A stretch of DNA of 64,000 bases from Natrononativus amylolyticus (lineage in GTDB: Archaea; Halobacteriota; Halobacteria; Halobacteriales; Natrialbaceae), in NCBI RefSeq assembly GCF_024362525.1, contig NZ_CP101458.1, positions 1,674,001 through 1,738,000 of the forward strand, given 5' to 3'. Below, piece by piece: positions 35,579-44,597 of this stretch. Both the position numbers and the translations under genes were made by a program. Within the stretch, counting starts at the first letter, position 1. Every line of letters starts with the position of its first letter. Below the pieces are notes generated by a model. That model had not been told where the DNA came from. It searched no databases and saw nothing but the letters and a program-made list of their open reading frames with translations.

Positions 35579-36784
35579 ATGGCCGATTCAGACGTGAGTA
35601 TCCCGTGGAGCCTGCCGTCCCTCCAGGCGGTTCTCGCGAGCACGCTCGTCCTCCCGCTCGGCGTCCCGCTTTTGAGCCCGGTGTTGCCGGTCATCCGCGA
35701 CGCGTTCGCGATCACCGATGCGGGAGCGAGCCTGCTCATCACGGCCTACTTCGTCCCGGGAATCGTCCTCTCGCCGCTCATCGGACTGCTCGCGGACCGG
35801 TTCGGTCGCAAGCGCGTCATGATCCCAAGCCTGCTCGTGTTCGGAGTCACCGGCGGCCTGGCGGCGTTCACGAACGATTTCGGGGTCGTGTTGCTCTTGC
35901 GATTGGTTCAGGGAACCGCCTCGGCGGGCGTTTTCATCCTGACCGTGACGTTCATCAGCGATCTCTTCGAGGGAGTCCAGCGAAACGCGGTTCTCGGGGT
36001 CAACGCGGCGGTGCTGTTCGCCGGAGCAGCGATCTATCCGTTCGTCGGCGGCGCGCTCGCAGCCATCGACTGGCACGTTCCGTTCCTGGTCTACCTGCTC
36101 GCGGTACCGGTCGGGCTCTTCGCGATCCACGCGCTCGAGGAACCGGCCTCTGTCGCCCCGCAAACCGGACCGGCGTACCTCCGCGGGGCCGTCGACGCCC
36201 TGCCCGTGACCGAGGCCGGCGCGCTGTACGGCGCGACGTTCCTGCTCGAGGCGATCGCCTTCGGGACGATCCTGACGGCGCTGCCGTTCGTCCTGACCGC
36301 CGACTTCGGCGTCGCGCCGGTGGTCATCGGCGGCGTCCTGACGGTACAGACCGTCGCGTCGGCGCTCGTCGCCCTCGAGAACGGGCGGTTCGCCCGCCGG
36401 TGGTCGAACCACCGCCTCGTCGCGCTGAGCTTTCTCGCCTACGGGGTCGGACTCGGGCTCGTCTGGGTGGGTTCGTCGCTGCTCCTGATCACCGTCGGCG
36501 CGACCGTCGTCGGCGTCGGGTTCGGACTCGCCCTCCCCTCCGTCGACGCGGCGATCGGTCGCCTGGCCCCGCCGGAGTACCGGGCGGGCGCGCTCAGCAT
36601 CCGCAACGGGACCACGTTCCTCGGGCGCTCGGCCGGGCCGATCGTCTTCACGAGCCTCGCGATCGTCACCGGCTACTCCGCGCTGTTGTTCGCCTCGGGC
36701 GTTCTCACGCTGGCGATCGGTGCGGTGGCCGTCGTCTACTCCGACGGCGGGCCGCGACGTTCCGAGCGGTCCGCGAGTCACTGA
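35579..36784 (+). CDS. MFS transporter
   Basis: A 401-residue major facilitator superfamily transporter with 12 predicted helices. The motif A loop reads GLLADRFGRKRVMIPS (about residues 66-81). It is in the style of the DHA1 drug:proton antiporters. The substrate is unknown. The start is ATG 35579; the longer in-frame reading (35552) adds nine residues of no obvious value. It is the only gene in its transcription unit. Confidence 0.87.
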   Translation: MADSDVSIPWSLPSLQAVLASTLVLPLGVPLLSPVLPVIRDAFAITDAGASLLITAYFVPGIVLSPLIGLLADRFGRKRVMIPSLLVFGVTGGLAAFTNDFGVVLLLRLVQGTASAGVFILTVTFISDLFEGVQRNAVLGVNAAVLFAGAAIYPFVGGALAAIDWHVPFLVYLLAVPVGLFAIHALEEPASVAPQTGPAYLRGAVDALPVTEAGALYGATFLLEAIAFGTILTALPFVLTADFGVAPVVIGGVLTVQTVASALVALENGRFARRWSNHRLVALSFLAYGVGLGLVWVGSSLLLITVGATVVGVGFGLALPSVDAAIGRLAPPEYRAGALSIRNGTTFLGRSAGPIVFTSLAIVTGYSALLFASGVLTLAIGAVAVVYSDGGPRRSERSASH

Positions 36785-36868
36785 GACGGTCTGTCGTACC
36801 CGTTTGTCGGGGTTATCACTTCGGGTCGGAAATCACCGATAAGAAGCGACGATAGATCGTAGGAGTCG

Positions 36869-36873
36869 AAAAA
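36869..36873 (-). terminator. T5 tract after OsmC gene
   Basis: Read on the minus strand a run of five T lies 13 bases after the OsmC stop. It is a plausible U-tract terminator. Confidence 0.35.
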
Positions 36874-36885
36874 CGGTTGCCGGGG

Positions 36886-37503
36886 CTACGCCGCCGAGCG
36901 GAAGTCGATCTTCGGCCTGTTCGGGTGTTCGAGGGTGACGAGGGTGTACACCGGCGACCGCACGTAGAACTCCCGGACCATGGACCGCTCCTCAGGTGTG
37001 AGCGCACCCGTCACCTCGACGTCGATCTCGAGTTCGCCGTACATCTCGTGGGCGCGGTCGACGTCGTGGATGCCGAACAGCATCCGGAGGTCGACCGGCG
37101 CGCGGACGGTCGTGGTCACGTCCTCGACGTCGATTCCTTCCCGAATCGCGTTGTAGGCGATCGTCCCGTTGATGCAGGCGGTCAGCCCCGCCAGCGCGCC
37201 CTCGATCGCCTCGTAGCGGTCCGTCGCCTCGAGGTAGCCCATCGCCTCCTCGAGCTCCACCGGGAGACCGAACTCGAGGGTGTGCTCGCGTTCTGCGCCC
37301 ATCTCCTCGCCGCCGAGGGCCCAGTCGCCGATCGTCGCCCTCGTCCGATTCGCAGTCTCCTCCGCCGTACCGGTGGCCCGGAACTCGAGGGCGCCGTCTT
37401 CGGGGTTCGCCTCGAGCCACTCGATGAACTCGCGGTGGTCACCGACGTCGACGCCGTGTTCGGTACCGTCCATCCGTCGCTCTCGTCGCTGGTCTGTCGT
37501 CAT
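36886..37503 (-). CDS. OsmC family protein
   Basis: A 205-residue OsmC/Ohr family protein. Landmarks are EFRATGTAEETANRTRATIGD near the N-terminus, ALAGLTACINGTIAYNAI with the first conserved Cys, and the C-terminal VREFYVRSPVYTLV. In peroxide-reducing members the second Cys sits just before the Pro of this last block; here it is Ser (RSPV). The protein therefore keeps the fold but may not reduce hydroperoxides by the usual two-Cys route. The start is ATG 37503. Confidence 0.85.
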   Translation of the reverse strand: MTTDQRRERRMDGTEHGVDVGDHREFIEWLEANPEDGALEFRATGTAEETANRTRATIGDWALGGEEMGAEREHTLEFGLPVELEEAMGYLEATDRYEAIEGALAGLTACINGTIAYNAIREGIDVEDVTTTVRAPVDLRMLFGIHDVDRAHEMYGELEIDVEVTGALTPEERSMVREFYVRSPVYTLVTLEHPNRPKIDFRSAA

Positions 37504-37600
37504 CTGTTCTCCCTCAAGAGAGGGTAGATCGCCGGCGGGCGTAAACACGTATTGCGAATTCCGCCGACTGTCCGGCGCCTTGCCCGGACCCCGCTCGCGG

Positions 37601-38260
37601 TCAGACTCGAATATACCGGTCGGCCGAGACGCAGTCGACGCCGCGCCAGCCGAGCAATTTCGCGACCGCGCGGCGCTCGATCGACCACGCGTGGACCTCG
37701 AGGTCGACGGCTTTCGCTCGGGGTACCAGCTGGGTGGAGAGACACCGCCAGTAGTTCGCCCCGATGACGTCGCAGTCGAGTTCGATCGCCGTCGTCACGG
37801 GCGTCTCGAGGTGTCGGCTGGCGAGCAGCCCCGTCGGCTGCTCGCGGTCGAGTTCGCGGACCGCCCGCAGTTCGGGCTCGAGAAACGAGGTCGTGACGAC
37901 CCGGTTGCCGACGCCCTCGATGGCGTCGAGGACGTCGGCGGCGATCCCGCGCTCTTTCATCTCGAGGTTGACTTCGATCCCTTCCGGGAGCGCTGCGAGC
38001 ATTTCCTCGAGGGTCGGAACCCCCTCCCCGGAGTCGAGGACGGTCAGGGCCTTGAGTTCCTCGAGCGTGCTGTCGGCGACGCGGCCGACGCCGTCGGTCA
38101 CCCGGTCGACCGTCTCGTCGTGGATCACGACGAGTTCCCCGGAGCCACACCGCCTGACGTCGAACTCGACGGCGTCGGCGCGGTCGGCGGCCGACCGGAT
38201 CGCGGCGATGGTGTTCTCCGGAGCCGTGGCGGCGAACCCGCGGTGGGCGATGAGTCGCAT
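37601..38260 (-). CDS. Glycerophosphodiester phosphodiesterase
   Basis: A 219-residue GDPD family enzyme that cleaves glycerophosphodiesters to glycerol phosphate and alcohol. The active-site set is complete: HRG at 6-8, PENT, EFD at 32-34 and HDE at 47-49. ALPEGIEVNLEMKE provides the third strand with a metal ligand. Without a signal peptide, it is cytosolic and may work in turnover of archaeal phospholipid head groups. It is a single gene, with the start at ATG 38260. Confidence 0.92.
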   Translation of the reverse strand: MRLIAHRGFAATAPENTIAAIRSAADRADAVEFDVRRCGSGELVVIHDETVDRVTDGVGRVADSTLEELKALTVLDSGEGVPTLEEMLAALPEGIEVNLEMKERGIAADVLDAIEGVGNRVVTTSFLEPELRAVRELDREQPTGLLASRHLETPVTTAIELDCDVIGANYWRCLSTQLVPRAKAVDLEVHAWSIERRAVAKLLGWRGVDCVSADRYIRV

Positions 38261-38387
38261 TTTCCGAGAGTGAGACGGGCGTCGCTCTTAACCGTGGCGT
38301 TGCGTGGCGGCGCCGCTCGCGGTCGTCTCCCGAACTGTCGTTCCGCTACCGGGTGTAGCTATGACGCTCGAGTGAGAACGGACCCGT

Positions 38388-39344
38388 ATGCGAGCCGTTC
38401 GCTACCACGACCACGGCGGCCCGGACGTACTGCAGGTAGAGGAGATCGACCGCCCCGAGCCGGGACCCGACGAGGTGCGCCTCGCCGTCGAGGCCGCGGC
38501 GGTCAACCCCGTCGACACCTACTTCCGCGAGGGGTCGTACGAGCCCGCCGAACTGCCCTGGATACCCGGCTCCGACGCCGCGGGGGTCGTCGACGCCGTC
38601 GGCGAGAACGTCGCGGACCTCGAGCCCGGCGACCGGGTCTTCGCCACCGGCCTCGGCAAGAGCCACCAGGGGACGTGCGCGGAGTACGTCGTCGCCCCCA
38701 CCGACCTGCTCGCGGCGCTCCCCGAGGGCGTCGGTTTCGACGTCGGGGCAGCCCTCGGCGTCGCCGGCGTCACCTCCTGGCTGGCGCTGCTCGAGTACGC
38801 CGGCCTCGAGCCCGCAGAGCGGTGTCTGATCCACGGCGGCAGCGGCGGCGTCGGCCACGTCGCCGTCCAGGTCGCCGCGGCCGCGGGCGCGGACGTGACG
38901 ACGACGGCGAGCCCCGAGTACCACGACCGCCTCGAGGCGCTCGGAGCGGAAACGGTGCTCGACTACGGTCGGGAGGATCTCGCCGACGCCGTTCGGGAGG
39001 CCGGCGAGCCCGCCGTGATCCTCGACCACCGCCTCGACGACTACCTCCAGTTCGACGCGGACGTCGCCGCCCAGGGCGCCCGCGTTGTCGGCATCGGAAA
39101 CACGCAGACTGAAGCGGGGTTCTCGAACGTGCCGGCCGCGCGGGCGAAGGAGCTCCAGTACCGGTTCATGGTGATGTACAACTCGGACCGGATCGCGGAG
39201 AGTCTGGCGAGTCTCGGTCGCCTCGCTGCACGCGGCGATCTCACCGCCGAAATCGCCCGGACGTACGACCTCGAGGACGTGCCGGAGGCACAGCGGGCGG
39301 TGCTCGAGGACAGCTTCTTCGGGAAGCTGATCGTCGAACCCTGA
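38388..39344 (+). CDS. NADPH:quinone reductase / zinc-independent MDR family oxidoreductase
   Basis: A 318-residue medium-chain dehydrogenase/reductase of the quinone-oxidoreductase (zeta-crystallin) group. The N-terminal GroES-like domain holds YHDHGGPDVLQVEEI. The Rossmann part holds LIHGGSGGVGHVAVQVA, the NADPH loop. No structural-zinc Cys set is present, as expected for the zinc-free branch. The substrate is probably a quinone or enone. A separate promoter region precedes it. Confidence 0.88.
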   Translation: MRAVRYHDHGGPDVLQVEEIDRPEPGPDEVRLAVEAAAVNPVDTYFREGSYEPAELPWIPGSDAAGVVDAVGENVADLEPGDRVFATGLGKSHQGTCAEYVVAPTDLLAALPEGVGFDVGAALGVAGVTSWLALLEYAGLEPAERCLIHGGSGGVGHVAVQVAAAAGADVTTTASPEYHDRLEALGAETVLDYGREDLADAVREAGEPAVILDHRLDDYLQFDADVAAQGARVVGIGNTQTEAGFSNVPAARAKELQYRFMVMYNSDRIAESLASLGRLAARGDLTAEIARTYDLEDVPEAQRAVLEDSFFGKLIVEP

Positions 39345-39390
39345 CCGGGACGACCCGCAGGTTGATTTTCTCCGGCGGTGGAGAGCCGGT

Positions 39391-40107
39391 ATGGCGAAGA
39401 CGACCACGTTCGACTTCGAGGGAACCGTCGCGGTGATCACCGGCGCGAGCGGCGCACTCGGCAGCGCCGCCGTCGACCGCTTCCGGGGGGCTGGCGCGAC
39501 CGTCTGCGCCGTCGACGTCGTTTCCCCGGACGATGACGACGCGCAGCTGGATCCGGACGACCGAACCCACTTCTACCAGGCCGATCTCACCGACGAGGAA
39601 GCCGTCGCCGACGTCGTCGATCGGATCGTCGACGACCACGACCGGATCGACCACCTGCTGAACGTCGCCGGCACCTGGCGCGGCGGCGATCCGATCGAAG
39701 AAACGGGACTCGAGGAGTTCGAGTTTCTACTGGACGTCAACCTCAAATCCGCGTTCCTGACCTCGAAACACGCCCTTCCCGAACTGCAGCGACGGGAGGG
39801 AGCGATCGTGAGCGTCAGCGCCCGCTCCTCGCTCGAGGGTGGGGTGGGAGACGGCCCCTACCGGATCACGAAGGCGGGGATTCGACTGTTGACGGAGACG
39901 CTGGCCGAGGAGAACCGGGGGACGGTGCGGGCGAACTGCGTGATGCCGAGCGTCATCGACACGCCGATGAACCGGGAGATGATGCCCGACGCCGATCACG
40001 ACTCGTGGGTCGATCCGACCGAAATCGCGGACGTGATGGCGTTTCTCTGCAGCGACGGTGCCGCGGTCACGAGTGGGGCCGCCGTCCCCGTCTACGGGGA
40101 GGCGTAG
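39391..40107 (+). CDS. SDR family oxidoreductase
   Basis: A 238-residue short-chain dehydrogenase/reductase. The cofactor loop reads VAVITGASGALGSAAV. The NAG-like motif is LLNVAGTWRGG. The catalytic Tyr and Lys are in GPYRITKAG, and the preceding Ser sits in IVSVSARSSLEGG. The C-terminus runs SVIDTPMNREMMPDADH. The substrate is unknown. It lies 46 bases after the quinone reductase-like gene on the same strand, so the pair may be cotranscribed. Confidence 0.9.
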   Translation: MAKTTTFDFEGTVAVITGASGALGSAAVDRFRGAGATVCAVDVVSPDDDDAQLDPDDRTHFYQADLTDEEAVADVVDRIVDDHDRIDHLLNVAGTWRGGDPIEETGLEEFEFLLDVNLKSAFLTSKHALPELQRREGAIVSVSARSSLEGGVGDGPYRITKAGIRLLTETLAEENRGTVRANCVMPSVIDTPMNREMMPDADHDSWVDPTEIADVMAFLCSDGAAVTSGAAVPVYGEA

Positions 40108-40133
40108 TCGAAGGTGGGCCTTTTCGGTCCCGG

Positions 40134-40160
40134 CAATTTCGTTCGCCACGGGCGAAATTG
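40134..40160. repeat. Inverted repeat between SDR gene and liv operon
   Basis: CAATTTCG (40134-40141) and CGAAATTG (40153-40160) form a perfect 8-base inverted repeat with an 11-base spacer. It lies about 67 bases upstream of the liv TATA box. It may be an operator for the transport operon, or a hairpin after the SDR gene. Confidence 0.45.
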
Positions 40161-40220
40161 GAACCGGCGACTCGGCAGCCTGAAGCAATGAATCTCACGT
40201 CCATTGCCACTCCGTAGCGT

Positions 40221-40233
40221 GAACTATTTAACG
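40221..40233 (+). promoter_or_regulatory. TATA box of liv operon
   Basis: GAACTATTTAACG is centred about 29 bases before the ATG at 40258 and supports that start and a leaderless transcript. Confidence 0.45.
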
Positions 40234-40257
40234 GTGAAACGTAACTCTCAACGTAAC

Positions 40258-41403
40258 ATGGGTGTTGGTAACGTAGGGGATAGTCTTCCGAACGACGTCA
40301 ATGAGTTACGGGAGCGGTTGTCGTCGTTGTCCGGTCAGGAACTGTTCGCACTGATCATCGTACTGGGAATCGCGATTCTCCTCCTCGACCTCGTCCGCAG
40401 ACTCGTGATGGGCGAGCTCGCGCCGGGGCGACTGTGGCGGTACCTGTGGAACGGGCTCGTCGACTCGCTGTATATCGCGCTGGCCGCGATCGGTCTCTCG
40501 ATGACCTACAGCATCCTTCGGTTCGCCAACTTCTCGCACGGCGACCTGGTGACGACGGGCGCGTTCTCCGGGTGGGCGGTCGCGTGGCTGATCGGCGGCT
40601 GGGGAGTGTACAGCGTCGGCGAACTCGTCCTGTTCAGTCCGACGCCGGCGGGGCCGACGGGTGGCGAACTCGGCATGGACGTGTTAGCGTCACCCGTCGC
40701 GATTCTGGTCGGATTGGTGATGGCCGCGCTGCTAACCATCGCGGTGGCGCTGGCGATCGACAGACTGGTGTACAGGCGGATGCGGGACGCGGGCGGGATC
40801 GCGCTGCTCATCGCGAGCGTCGGAGTTGCGCTGGCACTGCGGTACCTCATCGGCGTATTCTGGACCGTCGAGTCGCACTCGGCGACGGCGAGTTCGCCGA
40901 TCCTCACGGACTTGCCCGGGTGGGTCCCAGTCCAGCGGATCAACCTTCACGAGCTGACGCTCGTCGCCATCGCGATCGCGTTGATCGCGGGGCTCCACCT
41001 CTTGCTCCAGTACACGAAACTCGGCAAGGCGATGCGTGCGATGGCCGACAACAAGGACCTTGCGCTGATCACGGGCATCCCGACCGAGCGCGTGATCTTC
41101 GCGACGTGGACGATCGGCGCGGGGCTCGCGGGCGTCGCGGGCTACCTCATCGTCCTCGACCGCGGTCAGTTCTCGATCAACATCGGCTGGTTCCTCCTGT
41201 TGCTGATCTTCGCTGCGGTGATCCTCGGCGGGATCGGCTCGATCTACGGAGCGCTGGTCGGCTCGCTCGTGATCGGAATCACGATCAACGTCTCGCTCAT
41301 CTGGATTCCGTCGGACATGAACGAGATCGCGGCGTTCACGCTGATGATCCTGATCCTGATCGTCAAACCGGACGGCTTACTCGGAGGTGTTGAAACGGCA
41401 TGA
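40258..41403 (+). CDS. livH: Branched-chain amino acid ABC transporter permease (LivH type)
   Basis: The 381-residue first membrane subunit of a Liv-type ABC importer for branched-chain amino acids or related amides. About nine helices are present. The family blocks are SMTYSILRFANFSHGDLVTTGAF and, in the ATPase-coupling loop, KLGKAMRAMADNKDLALITG (in pieces). GGIGSIYGALVGSLVIGI closes the conserved core. The start is ATG 40258, supported by a TATA box; the longer reading to 40204 is not. Its stop overlaps the next start by 4 bases (ATGA). Confidence 0.92.
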   Translation: MGVGNVGDSLPNDVNELRERLSSLSGQELFALIIVLGIAILLLDLVRRLVMGELAPGRLWRYLWNGLVDSLYIALAAIGLSMTYSILRFANFSHGDLVTTGAFSGWAVAWLIGGWGVYSVGELVLFSPTPAGPTGGELGMDVLASPVAILVGLVMAALLTIAVALAIDRLVYRRMRDAGGIALLIASVGVALALRYLIGVFWTVESHSATASSPILTDLPGWVPVQRINLHELTLVAIAIALIAGLHLLLQYTKLGKAMRAMADNKDLALITGIPTERVIFATWTIGAGLAGVAGYLIVLDRGQFSINIGWFLLLLIFAAVILGGIGSIYGALVGSLVIGITINVSLIWIPSDMNEIAAFTLMILILIVKPDGLLGGVETA

Positions 41404-42794
41404 GTGGTGAAGAGCCAAGCGGCGGTCCAGAGACGGACGCGGCGGAGACACCGAGCGGTGACAGTGAGGAGTCCGCGATGATCCGACCGAAGTGGCGCGA
41501 CGACATCCTCTACATCGGCAAGATCGTCGTCGCGACGTACGTCCTGTTCTTCGTCGTGGGCGTGCTGTCCGGCGCGGGTATCAACGCGACGGTCGGGACG
41601 CTCCAGGCGATCACGTTCTGGGCCGCGCTCTTTGCGCTGAGTGCGCTCGCGCTCAACCTCCACTGGGGGTACACGGGAATGTTCAACATCGGCGTCGCCG
41701 GTTTCATGGCGATCGGCGCCTACACGATGTCGATGGCCGTCGCGTCGCCGGACGGCTCGCCGGCGGGCCTCGGGTTACCGATCCCGATCGGCATCCTCCT
41801 CGGCGTGATCGCCGCGGGGATCGCCGGTCTGGTGCTGGTGATTCCAACGCTGCGCGTGCGCGCGGACTATTTCGCGATCGTCACGCTTGGGTTCTCCGAG
41901 ATCGTACGCCTGTCGGTCCAGTCCAACGCCCTTCGCCGGATCGGCGGAACCGACTACGGCACCGGCGGCGGACAGGGGATCCGGGCGCCACGCAGCAGGG
42001 ACGTCATCCCCTGGCTGTTCGACCAGCCGATCGTCGGCGACGTGGGCGACGTCTTCCTGGCGATCGGCGAAGCCGTCGGCGTCGCGTCGTCGGTGGTCAT
42101 TCGCGGGATGTACACCGGCGTCCTGATCCTGTTCGTCATCGCGTTCTACGTCCTGCTGACGCGAATCGCGTACTCGCCGTTCGGCCGCCTGCTGAAGGCG
42201 ATCCGGGAGGACGAACTGGCTGCGAGGGCGCTCGGCAAGCGAACGGACCGGGCGAAGATCGCGGCGTTCGCGCTCGGCTGTGCGCTGATGGGGCTCGTCG
42301 GCACGCTCTGGATGGGCAGTCGCACGCACATCAGCCCGGACAACTTCATGCCGCTGATCACGTTCTACGTCTTCGTCGCGCTGATCGTCGGCGGTTCGGG
42401 CTCGAACACCGGTAGCGTCGTCGGCGGCTTCGTGTTCGCGGCGTTCATCTTCGAGGGACCGCGGTTCCTCCGAACGATGGTCCGGACGAACCTCGGAACC
42501 GACTTCCCGCGAACGGCCTACGGCGCCTTCGCCGAACTCGGCGCGGGGGACCCGACGGCGCTCATCGGCTTCGTGCTGTTCCAGCAAGCAGACGAGCTCC
42601 GGTACATCATCCTGGGGGTCGTGCTAGTCGTCCTGATGATCAAGCGACCCGACGGCCTGCTGGGCCACCGCAAGGAGATCTCCGCGGCCGTCGATCTGAC
42701 CCGACGGGGCCCGGTCGCTGACGGCGGTCGGCCGACGGCCGGCGCCGGGGACCACGAACCCGCAGCCGAACACGGAGGTGATCGCGATGAGTGA
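41400..42794 (+). CDS. livM: Branched-chain amino acid ABC transporter permease (LivM type)
   Basis: The 464-residue second membrane subunit of the Liv importer, longer than bacterial LivM because of an extra N-terminal stretch and a hydrophilic C-terminal tail of about 45 residues. Blocks seen: ALNLHWGYTGMFNIGVAGFM, ADYFAIVTLGFSEIVRL and the coupling loop FGRLLKAIREDELAARALG. The N-terminal 30 residues are disordered (GEEPSGGPETDAAETPSG). It overlaps LivH by 4 bases and LivG by 8. Confidence 0.92.
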   Translation: MSGEEPSGGPETDAAETPSGDSEESAMIRPKWRDDILYIGKIVVATYVLFFVVGVLSGAGINATVGTLQAITFWAALFALSALALNLHWGYTGMFNIGVAGFMAIGAYTMSMAVASPDGSPAGLGLPIPIGILLGVIAAGIAGLVLVIPTLRVRADYFAIVTLGFSEIVRLSVQSNALRRIGGTDYGTGGGQGIRAPRSRDVIPWLFDQPIVGDVGDVFLAIGEAVGVASSVVIRGMYTGVLILFVIAFYVLLTRIAYSPFGRLLKAIREDELAARALGKRTDRAKIAAFALGCALMGLVGTLWMGSRTHISPDNFMPLITFYVFVALIVGGSGSNTGSVVGGFVFAAFIFEGPRFLRTMVRTNLGTDFPRTAYGAFAELGAGDPTALIGFVLFQQADELRYIILGVVLVVLMIKRPDGLLGHRKEISAAVDLTRRGPVADGGRPTAGAGDHEPAAEHGGDRDE

Positions 42795-43659
42795 TGCCGA
42801 ACCGAACGCTGACGACCTCGCCATCGACCAAGCCGAGAGCGAATCGGGGAACGAACGCGACGCGACGGTGACCGACCGGCGGGTCGTCGAGTCACCCATC
42901 CTCGAGGTCGAGAACCTCGAGAAGCACTTCGGCGGCATCGTGGCGGTCGACGGCGCCAGCTTCGCCGTCGAGCGCGGCTCGATGACTGGGCTGATCGGTC
43001 CGAACGGCGCCGGAAAGTCGACGACGTTCAACTGTATCACCGGCGTTCACCGCCCCAGCGGAGGACGGGTCGCCTTCGACGGGGAGGTGATCACCGGCCA
43101 GCAGCCCAACGAGGTCGCAGAGCGCGGACTGGTCCGCACGTTCCAGATCGCGCGCGAGCTACCGGAGATGACCGTCCTCGAGAACATGATGCTGGCGCCG
43201 AAAGGCCAGCTCGGTGAGTCTATGTGGCGGTCGATCCTCCCGGGGCTCCGCAACGAGGTGATCGAGCAGGAAGAGGAGCTCCGCGAACGGTCCTGGGAGA
43301 TGCTCGAGTTCTTCGAGATCGACCACCTCGCCGAGGAGTACGCGAAGAATCTCTCGGGCGGGCAGCGAAAGCTGCTCGAACTCGCCCGCGCGCTCCAGAC
43401 GGAGCCGGAGATGCTGATGCTCGACGAGCCGATGGCCGGCGTCAACCCGACGCTCGAGCGCAAGATCTTAGCGCACATCCACGAACTCCGCGAGCAGGGG
43501 TACACCTTCCTCATCGTCGAGCACGACATGGACGTCATCATGAACAACTGTGAACACGTAATCGTCATGCACCAGGGATCGGTCCTCGACGAGGGGCCGC
43601 CGGAGAAGATCAAGGAGAACGAACAGGTTATCGAAGCCTACCTCGGAGGTGAGGTCTGA
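42787..43659 (+). CDS. livG: Branched-chain amino acid ABC transporter ATPase (LivG type)
   Basis: A 290-residue ATPase subunit. After a 35-residue acidic lead come Walker A GPNGAGKST, signature LSGGQRKLLELARAL, Walker B MLMLDEPMAGV and H-loop VEHDMDVI. The LivG-type length of the region between Walker A and signature is kept. Works as a heterodimer with LivF. It starts inside the end of livM and its TGA shares one base with the livF ATG. Confidence 0.93.
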   Translation: MSDAEPNADDLAIDQAESESGNERDATVTDRRVVESPILEVENLEKHFGGIVAVDGASFAVERGSMTGLIGPNGAGKSTTFNCITGVHRPSGGRVAFDGEVITGQQPNEVAERGLVRTFQIARELPEMTVLENMMLAPKGQLGESMWRSILPGLRNEVIEQEEELRERSWEMLEFFEIDHLAEEYAKNLSGGQRKLLELARALQTEPEMLMLDEPMAGVNPTLERKILAHIHELREQGYTFLIVEHDMDVIMNNCEHVIVMHQGSVLDEGPPEKIKENEQVIEAYLGGEV

Positions 43660-44363
43660 TGTCGATGCTCGATGTGAGCGGGCTGGACTCCGGCTACGGC
43701 GATCTCCAGATCGTCGACGACGTCGACCTCACGGTCGCAGACGGCGAGTACGTCACCATCGTCGGTCCCAACGGCGCCGGCAAGTCGACGGTGATGAAGT
43801 CGATCTTCGGGCTGACGACCCACATGGGCGGCTCGATCACGTTCGCCGGCGAGGAGATCAGCGGCTACCGCCCGGAGGACATCATCACGACCGGCATCGG
43901 GTACGTTCCGCAGAACGACAACGTCTTCCCGTCGCTGTCGGTGATGGAGAACCTCGAGATGGGGGCGTACATCCTGGACGAGGTCCCCCAGGATCGCCTC
44001 GAGCGGATCTTCGATCGGTTCCCGATCCTCGAGGAGCGACGGGGGCAGACGGCGGGCGACCTGAGCGGCGGCCAGCGACAGATGCTGGCGATGGGACGGG
44101 CGCTCATGCTCGATCCCGACCTCCTGTTGCTCGACGAGCCGAGCGCCGGGCTGGCGCCGGACCTCGTCGCGGAGATGTTCGACCGAATCGACCGCATCAA
44201 CGACGACGGAACCGGCATCCTGCTGGTCGAGCAGAACGCGAAGGAGGCCCTCAGGCGGTGTAACCGCGGCTACGTGCTGGTCCAGGGTCAGAACCGCTAC
44301 GTCGACTCCGGCGACGCGCTGCTCGCGAACGAGCAGGTTCGACAGGACTTCCTGGGCGGCTGA
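43659..44363 (+). CDS. livF: Branched-chain amino acid ABC transporter ATPase (LivF type)
   Basis: A 234-residue second ATPase subunit. It has Walker A GPNGAGKST at about 36-44, signature LSGGQRQMLAMGRALM, Walker B LLLLDEPSAGLAPDL and H-loop VEQNAKEAL. It has the typical LivF length. Last gene of the four-gene operon, followed by a U-tract terminator. Confidence 0.93.
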   Translation: MSMLDVSGLDSGYGDLQIVDDVDLTVADGEYVTIVGPNGAGKSTVMKSIFGLTTHMGGSITFAGEEISGYRPEDIITTGIGYVPQNDNVFPSLSVMENLEMGAYILDEVPQDRLERIFDRFPILEERRGQTAGDLSGGQRQMLAMGRALMLDPDLLLLDEPSAGLAPDLVAEMFDRIDRINDDGTGILLVEQNAKEALRRCNRGYVLVQGQNRYVDSGDALLANEQVRQDFLGG

Positions 44364-44408
44364 GGTCGCCCAGGCGCCGAGCGGTTGTTCGGCCGACGGC
44401 CGGTCTCG

Positions 44409-44414
44409 TTTTTT
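44409..44414 (+). terminator. T6 tract after livF
   Basis: TTTTTT follows the livF stop by 45 bases. Just upstream GGCCGACGGCC can form a short hairpin. Together with the mirrored tract for the opposite gene it forms a two-way stop between convergent genes. Confidence 0.55.
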
Positions 44415-44570
44415 CGACACCGCCTGCGGCGACGCCTTACGCACCTCGAGCAGGGTGAGCGGCCGTTCGCGGAGCTCCGGTGCGTCGGTCGCCACGATTC
44501 GATCGAGTCGCGCCTTCCCGGCCGATCCCTCGAGGTTCGACACCGGCCGCTCGAGCGGATCGCGCGGCGC

Positions 44571-44576
44571 AAAAAA
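44571..44576 (-). terminator. T6 tract after substrate-binding protein gene
   Basis: On the minus strand TTTTTT lies 21 bases after the stop of the binding-protein gene at 44598. It is a plausible U-tract terminator. Confidence 0.5.
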
Positions 44577-44597
44577 CGGAGCGCGTTCGTCGACGCC

